Positions 57,985 through 64,000 of a stretch of DNA of 64,000 nucleotides are shown in pieces. The notes under the pieces are model-generated. The model was not told the origin of the DNA. It ran no database searches and worked only from the letters and a program-made list of their open reading frames with translations. Position numbers and translations under genes: made by a program. Source of the stretch: Oryzias latipes (taxonomy: Eukaryota > Chordata > Actinopteri > Beloniformes > Adrianichthyidae); assembly GCF_002234675.1 (NCBI RefSeq), contig NC_019859.2:36167460-36231459 (forward strand). The letters run 5' to 3'. How positions within the stretch are numbered: the first letter of the stretch is position 1; each line of letters opens with the position of its first letter.

Positions 57985-58745
57985 ATTAGTTGGACTCTAG
58001 TTTATGAACAAAGAGGTATATATAAATCTGTAAAAATACGGTGGTAGTTGTATGTTTTTGTTGGATGAACGGATTGGGGCGTGGTGAATATTGATACACT
58101 TGAAAAAACTTAAAGTGGGTCTTCTGAGTTGTCATTGGTTGATGATTATGTTGCACGCACCTGTTTGACTTTAAGCAGTTAATATTTTTCATTGGTTCAT
58201 CGTACTCTTCCTCAACTTTAAGTTTGAAGAAGTTGTTACAATTGGCTGAGCTGAGGAGGCGCTGCGAGTAGAAGAAGTGCGGTGCAGATGGACGGAGATG
58301 GCTGCTGAGATTAGCGGTGAGGAAAAGAGAACAATCCTTAGCCGTCCATCGTGTACAGTTCATAAATAATGCCATACATTTTGGTGCTATAATCTGTGTT
58401 GTTGTTGTACTAGGGCTGTGGATGTGCGTGTGATAGTTGCCACGCTCACGGTCGCTGGAGCGTGTTTCACGTGTTGGTAGGAAACTGTTTATTTCCTGTG
58501 TTTAACATGTTAGTTTGCATCCTTTAATATGTATTATGTTGTTGCCTGCCAGTTTGTTTTATTGAGACGTTTGGTGGACGTCGATAAATTGAACAACCTT
58601 TGTATAGAAATGTCCAAAGGCAGTGTGATGATTGTGTTTTTTCTCTCTCGTCCATTTAGGTGCCAATGCCGTATGATTTTTTTTTTTGGTACTCTTGCAT
58701 TTCTATTTTTTTCTAACCATTTCATAATAAAAACGGGAAACAAAG
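57985..58745 (+). other. Possible LTR or small transcription unit after the gypsy fragment
   Basis: In order: a TATATATAA box (58018), a short ATG frame MAAEISG ending at a donor G|GTGAGG (58311), an acceptor CGTCCATTTAG (58659), and AATAAA (58727). The spliced frame would stop after a few codons. Such an arrangement fits a gypsy LTR plus leader, or a decayed two-exon gene. No second LTR copy is visible. Confidence 0.3.
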
Positions 58746-58749
58746 ACCC

Positions 58750-60830
58750 CACAAACGAAAAACAGCATTTGAAGTCCTGTGAGTTATTTTATCCCGGCGT
58801 CAAACATATTTTTGACATGACTTTATGACTCAAATATTCCTATAGATGGTTGAGATTTATTATGACAATCGTCTGAGGAGAATACTCGAAAACGTTTTCA
58901 CCCGTTTGTAAAATGACCCACTCATGTCCACATCTGTGTTTTCTCACCACAGAGAGTGAAATGTGACCTCTGACCCATAATTTCTATTTCACATTCAGAC
59001 TGATGTTCCCTCTCTGTGCTCCAGCTCCGTCTGGTCCTCCTCCAATTAATCAAAGCTTATTTTGACTGGAAGCAGCATCTCATGCCGTTTATGTTCAGCC
59101 TCGTGGTCTATAGTCATAGCAGCTGTTTACATATCGGGCCATTTATTTAAGGATTAAAGACGACACAAAGACTGAAGGTCTGGAGAAAGTACCACCTTCT
59201 CCTGTAGTTTTGTGGGCTCCTGCGGCCCTCTGAGACCCCCTGTTACCCAGGCTGCAGTCTGTTCATCATCGGAGAGATGGGTCGATAATTCTTCTGTTTA
59301 CTTTGGGCCTTTTTCTAAAGAGTACTTTCTTTTTAAGCCTTCATTGTTAAAAGCCCTAAATAAATTGACCAGGTCTGAGCTTCTACTGCACATGCACTCA
59401 CACAAAATAACCTAAATGCAGAATATCACTGGAATGATTCATCAATCTTCCATAGTCTGAATTAATGATAGTAAAGTGGTGTATGATTAATAATGCATCA
59501 CAGAAATAACAAACTATTTATTCTTCATAGAATCTGAGTTTCAGTTCTGTTTTGTTGAACAAAAACAACGGACAATAAAACAGGAAATGCACAACACAAC
59601 AGGGAAAGTTATGAAAGAAAAAGCAAAAACAGAATAAAGGACTGTTACGCCCTTTTCTTTGAAAGCTCCTGAATCCCAATGATTTAAGGAAATACTCAGA
59701 AATGCCGTTTTACACCCATTTTGTATTAAAGGAAAATTATGTGGTTCAAACCACAGACCAAGTGAACCTCAGAACACATTTCTGGGGTTATTCTGTTACA
59801 CATATGTAATAAATAATTTTCTTTATACATGTCCACCAAAAACCTAATGGGAGCGCGTCTTTAAAGTTTCACATAGCTACACATTTTTTGAAGCAGACTA
59901 GCATGCTCAGACGGTCTACATAACCCAGCAAGTCTCCTTCATGACCCTGGTGTGCATCATCATCATCTTCCTCAGAAACACTCATTTCCCAGTCCACCCA
60001 GATGTTCCGTACAGTCACTCTGGGGTCCTTAAAGATCAGTCTGGATTTATCCATGCTAAACGTTTTGTTCTCATGACTTCCCGTGGGACTGCTTCACAGG
60101 GGAAAGCCAAACGATGCCACCCAAGGTAGCTCCACAACCTCTGACCCCTGTGACGTCCCTGTTTTACTGTCAAAGTATACGATCTGTCTCACCACAGGGC
60201 CTGCTCATCGCAGCCTGGTTTGTTTTCACTGTTGGGTTTTATTGCTTCCCAGCAGCCCCCCCGTCCCCCCCCCCCCCCCCCCCGTCCCCCCCGTCCCTCC
60301 CGGCACACAAACACACCTCTGTCTTCACCTCCACGCTCGCCACTTCAGATTATTTGTTTATTATAAGTTCATTTTTAATGGCATGGGGTTAAAAACGTGC
60401 AGAAGTGTCTGTTTAACCCCCCCCCCCCTTTCTGGGCACACACATTTATCTACTACTTTAAAATAAAAGTGTATGTGATGGAATAGCTCCGCCCCCTCTA
60501 TCTGAGTGAGCACCGTGAGCACACACAGGGACCTACATGCCGGTACGCTTCAATGTCACAAACATACGGAGCCTGACATGGACAAAAAATAATAAATATA
60601 TTATATTCTGGTCTACTTTTATCCTGTTGTATTTGAATGCACCACAGTTACAGGGACATGTTGATTGGTCAAGATGCATGATGGGATATGTTGCATGTAG
60701 CCTCTGGAAGTAAACTGACTGCTAACGAGTGTGTTAATAAAGACGAGTCACCTCAGCACATCCTGAATATTATTATTCCAGTTTGACCCTAAACTACAAC
60801 ATCCATTAACGCAGCGGCTGTCCGTCTGCC
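58750..60830. other. Gene-free stretch with C-rich low complexity
   Basis: Poly-C/CCCCCCG runs lie at 60258-60300 and 60417-60428. Bases 59640-59730 share AGGAAATACTCAGAAATGCC with the dispersed repeat at 26960-26990. A 61-codon minus-strand frame (60054-59869) with an acidic run is unrecognised. No supported gene. Confidence 0.5.
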
Positions 60831-60832
60831 GG

Positions 60833-61480
60833 TGTTAGTACCGTAACCATTCGGCCTGCAATAACCGTTCGTGGTCCTTTCGACTGAGGACAACGTCACA
60901 CTACGGTAGCCCTACTTGGACAAACTATGTAGCGTGGAGATCTGCTCAGGCTCTACATATTTTATTTCACGTTTCCTTTTGTAACATAAAGTTCTTTTCC
61001 CTCTTAAGTTGTGTCTGACGTTATTCTTTGGCGTGTTTATAGACAGATTTTTTGCCACAACCCCCTTTGTAAAAAGATCTGTGGCTGTTAGAATGAACCT
61101 GCTGCTCCACAGAAGCTAACACGTCTCTGAGCAGAGCAGCTGGACTGGTAGCTTCGTGTTCGCAGGCAGGGATGGTTCTTTGTTATGGTGTGCGGTCCGG
61201 AGAAAGGTTCAGACTGCAGTCCGTTCGTCTGCAAATGCACTTAATAATAATCATAATAATAAAGGTACGTTTAGAAGATGATCTCCCTCCACGTCTGAGC
61301 TCTGTTTGTTTACAACGGACCGCATTATATCTTCTTCTATGGTAGTATGGTCATTTGTCCAGACCAATCAGTGTCTGACACGTCATCGGACCAACGGACA
61401 GCCAATCACATAATGTGACATCAGCATTAGTCCCAGGACCCCGAACGGTTGTTGCAGGCCGAATGGTTATGGTACCTACA
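60833..61480. mobile_element. 648-bp element with ~40-bp inverted repeats, copy 2
   Basis: It follows copy 1 (27655-28293) over the whole length, same orientation, with small indels. The ends are GTACCGTAACCATTCGGCCT and GGCCGAATGGTTATGGTACC. Outside them GCCGGTGT on the left and its inverse ACACCGGC on the right extend the symmetry. Confidence 0.92.
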
Positions 61481-63030
61481 CCGGCATGACCATATATATA
61501 TATATATGTTAGGAACCCAGTCTGTTCCTGCCTGCCTTCCTTGAAGCTCACACTCTCAGTTCCAGTCCGGACCTCCAGCTCCAGCTTTCATCTCCAGTCG
61601 AACTGCTCCCCTGCCAGCCAGCTCCTTCCCAGCCCAGCCTCTTCACCGGATTAAGACCTCTGGTCTCAATGAACTGTCCAAACCCTCGTCTGCCTGCTGT
61701 CTGCTACGCTGATCCCACAGCCCCTCACAACACTCTATCACGTAAAGAGTTCTTTGGAGGAGCCTGAATTCATCCGACCACATTTTAACCAGTTGCTGTG
61801 TGTCATCGTTGTTTCGTTTGTCCGTAGCTCTCTGTTTACCGGTTACAGTGGCCGTTTTGGTCCAGTTGTTCCGCTCCGAGCACAGAGCCTGGGAAAAACT
61901 CAGAGGGAACCAAGATCATCTTAAGAGATGGTTTCTGGTCCTGGACCAGGGTACGCTTGGGTGCATTCAGACTGAAAGTTTGTTCCGGAAGTGAACTCTG
62001 GTTCACGAACCAAATGGGAACCAAGGATTAATGGCAGAACAGTCAACAATCCTGCATTTTCAGCCTCAAAGCAGTGTTTATCCCACGCCTATGCACTCAG
62101 TTAAAATACATTGATGCACTAATAACTCAAGTGTCTGCAGAAGTTGTCAAAATATTTGTCAAATCTTAGCAAACATGCTGTGAAATTGTGTTCCGTTTCA
62201 ATGTGAAGAATTTAAGATCATTATTGAGGGGTCTGCACGACACAAACTGTGTTTTTCCTGAAACTTCTTGTTCTCGCTTCTGATTGATTCAATAACTGGT
62301 TCTGCCAGCAACTGATTTCCAATGGGAATGTTCATATATGAGTTTACATGTGGTCACTTCCTCTGGTGTCTGCGTCCTGCTCAGGAGTCTGTGGCAGATT
62401 TAAACTCACACCCAAAAAATGCGTCCATGTGAGACCAAAATTATGAAACACATTTGAAGATTTCCTTTTCGCCTAACAAAACAAGTTTAGCTTTAAGGGT
62501 TCGTATTGGGTTTGAAAAATAAGCAACCCCTCCAGGGCCAGTCAAAAAGGTCCAGCCTAATAAAACACGATGTCTCTAATAACCAGTCTGCAAGTAAAAT
62601 GTTAGCTGACTGTTCCTCATTTCCATTCTAGACCCTTCAGGAACCGGGCTTGTCATTGCCTTTCTCAGATTGCTGAAACTGATATGCATCTCTGTAGAAC
62701 TAGAACTGCAAATCATTTAAGATTACTTACAGTAATTGAGAGTTAATTGTCGCTCAAAGGTGCAGAAATTTTTCCAACAGCAAAAACAATCTGGTCCTTG
62801 CAGTCAGTGACGGCTGCGGGCCGTAAAAATGTATCTCTTCGCCTAAACTTAAAGAAAGATGAACGAATTTTATTTCCCAGACATTGTACTGAACATTTTA
62901 CCAGTCATTCATAATATAATTGATCCTGGAAAGTATCATTTAGATGGACGTACAGTAGATTTATTTTACTTTAAGGTAAAATCGGCCAATCACAGAGGAC
63001 AACACACATGTGATGCAGAAAAAACGAGTA
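61481..63030. other. Gene-free stretch
   Basis: Bases 61500-61740 are C/T-rich with no frame conservation. Bases 62880-63250 share phrases with 24420-25000. No supported gene. Confidence 0.5.
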
Positions 63031-63034
63031 AATT

Positions 63035-63206
63035 TAGTATAGTATAGTATAGTATAGTATAGTATAGTATAGTATAGTATAGTATAGTATAGTATAGTAT
63101 AGTATAATATAGTATAGTATAGTATAGTATAGTATAGTATAGTATAGTATAGTATAATATAGTATGGTATAGTATAGTATAGTATAATATAGTATGGTAT
63201 GGTATA
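63035..63206. repeat. (AGTAT)n pentanucleotide microsatellite
   Basis: About 34 units, with a few AATAT and GGTAT variants concentrated in the right half. Confidence 0.98.
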
Positions 63207-63689
63207 AAGAGAATCAGATCGTTCAAAATGAACCAAACTAGACTATGAATCATATCCTCGACCGCAAATCGAGTTGCTAAAATAAATCTTTATTTAAAAT
63301 CTTTAATACAGGAAATCAAAAGAGAAATAAACGTCCAACAAAACCAAATGATCTTAACAAGCCTTAGAAAGAGACCAATAGAGGTCCTGACGGCCTTTGA
63401 CATCATCTAAAACTTCACAATAGACACGTACTTTTGTCCTGACCTGCTCGCTTCTGATTCTTTGGTTTCATTGCAGACTGGCCATTAGTTCTCACAGACG
63501 GACCCCGCCCAGAGTCCAGTGGTGCTCCATGAAGCATTCACAGGTGACGGCAATAAGTTCCTAGAGCCACGTTGGTCATTAGGAGCTGTCAACAGCCTCG
63601 CCTGAATTCCTTCACCACTCCCTAAAAGACGACATGGTGCAGGACTACACTGTGTCCTGGACTTAACACTACGTTTTTTAAACGCCAAT

Positions 63690-63860
63690 ATGACATCACC
63701 GATTGATGAGGAAAACTTGGATAGTTTATGAAAAATACATTTACAAACGTTTTTTCACATAAAAAAATAGCTCAAACGCATTGCATTGTGGTCTATATTA
63801 GCCAAACTAGTAAGCATCAATGGACACTAGATTTTTGCAGAGACAGCGTGAGATAAAGGC
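63690..63860. repeat. Dispersed repeat (family of 20640-21080)
   Basis: CGCATTGCATTGTGGTCTAT, ACTAGTAAGCATCA and TTTTTGCAGAGA match 20680-20745. The flanks 63210-63690 and 63860-64000 show nothing recognisable. Confidence 0.55.
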
Positions 63861-64000
63861 CATAACCCTATACGGTGCATTAATAAGTAGTAAGTAGTAA
63901 AGGAATTTAGAGTCGTCTGTGTTTGTGAGTCTGTTTCTGACCTTTAAGCATCACGGAAGACTGTTATGGTTTGAAGACAAACAAAAGAAGTCAACAGAAG

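Noticed and set aside
59869-60054. 61-codon minus-strand frame with an acidic run
   Set aside because: Short, unrecognised and without context; could be a repeat relic.
62961-63253. Tyr/Ile/Leu-rich repeated frames
   Set aside because: They are translations of the AGTAT microsatellite.

Overview
The window is vertebrate nuclear DNA, almost certainly from a teleost fish. Genes have many short exons with GT-AG introns, AATAAA signals and vertebrate-specific protein families. The intervening DNA is packed with fish-type transposons: Tc1, hAT, PIF/Harbinger, TTAA-flanked miniature elements, Rex3/RTE-, L2- and L1-like LINEs, a tRNA-derived SINE and Ty3/gypsy pol. The species cannot be fixed from sequence alone; a percomorph such as a medaka relative is a guess.

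The left 29 kb is gene-bearing and holds five genes. (1) The 3' half of SLX4 (+), four exons ending at 4681. (2) MCRIP2/FAM195A (-), four short exons between 10698 and 5853, invisible to simple ORF scanning and rebuilt here from splice phases. (3) GDE1 (-), six exons between 21467 and 15479, complete. (4) TMEM186 (+), 22437-23102, divergent from GDE1 across a short shared promoter interval. (5) HMOX2 (-), six exons between 28839 and 25197, complete. All exon junctions proposed for these genes have GT and AG at the intron ends and keep the reading frame. Their human counterparts all lie on 16p, so this is a rearranged piece of that ancient block. The genes do not form a pathway: SLX4 is a DNA-repair scaffold, MCRIP2 a corepressor/RNA-granule factor, GDE1 a lysophospholipid phosphodiesterase, TMEM186 a complex I assembly factor and HMOX2 the constitutive heme oxygenase.

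The right 35 kb (about 29-64 kb) has no protein-coding gene I can support. It is a mosaic of mobile-element remnants, microsatellites and minisatellites, and repeat-poor stretches that could hold regulatory DNA or be introns of a very large gene. The clearest elements are a 1.43 kb hAT with a perfect 8-bp target duplication (33464-34896), a Tc1 copy with a nested TTAA miniature element (40742-42422), two copies of a ~640 bp element with ~40-bp inverted repeats (27655-28293 and 60833-61480), a HARBI1-like transposase fossil (near 49.6 kb) and a gypsy pol fragment (57-57.9 kb).

A TTAA-flanked piggyBac-like miniature element family occurs at least eight times and is the most instructive repeat system here. 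I do not see a convincing new functional system; the best leads are listed as findings.
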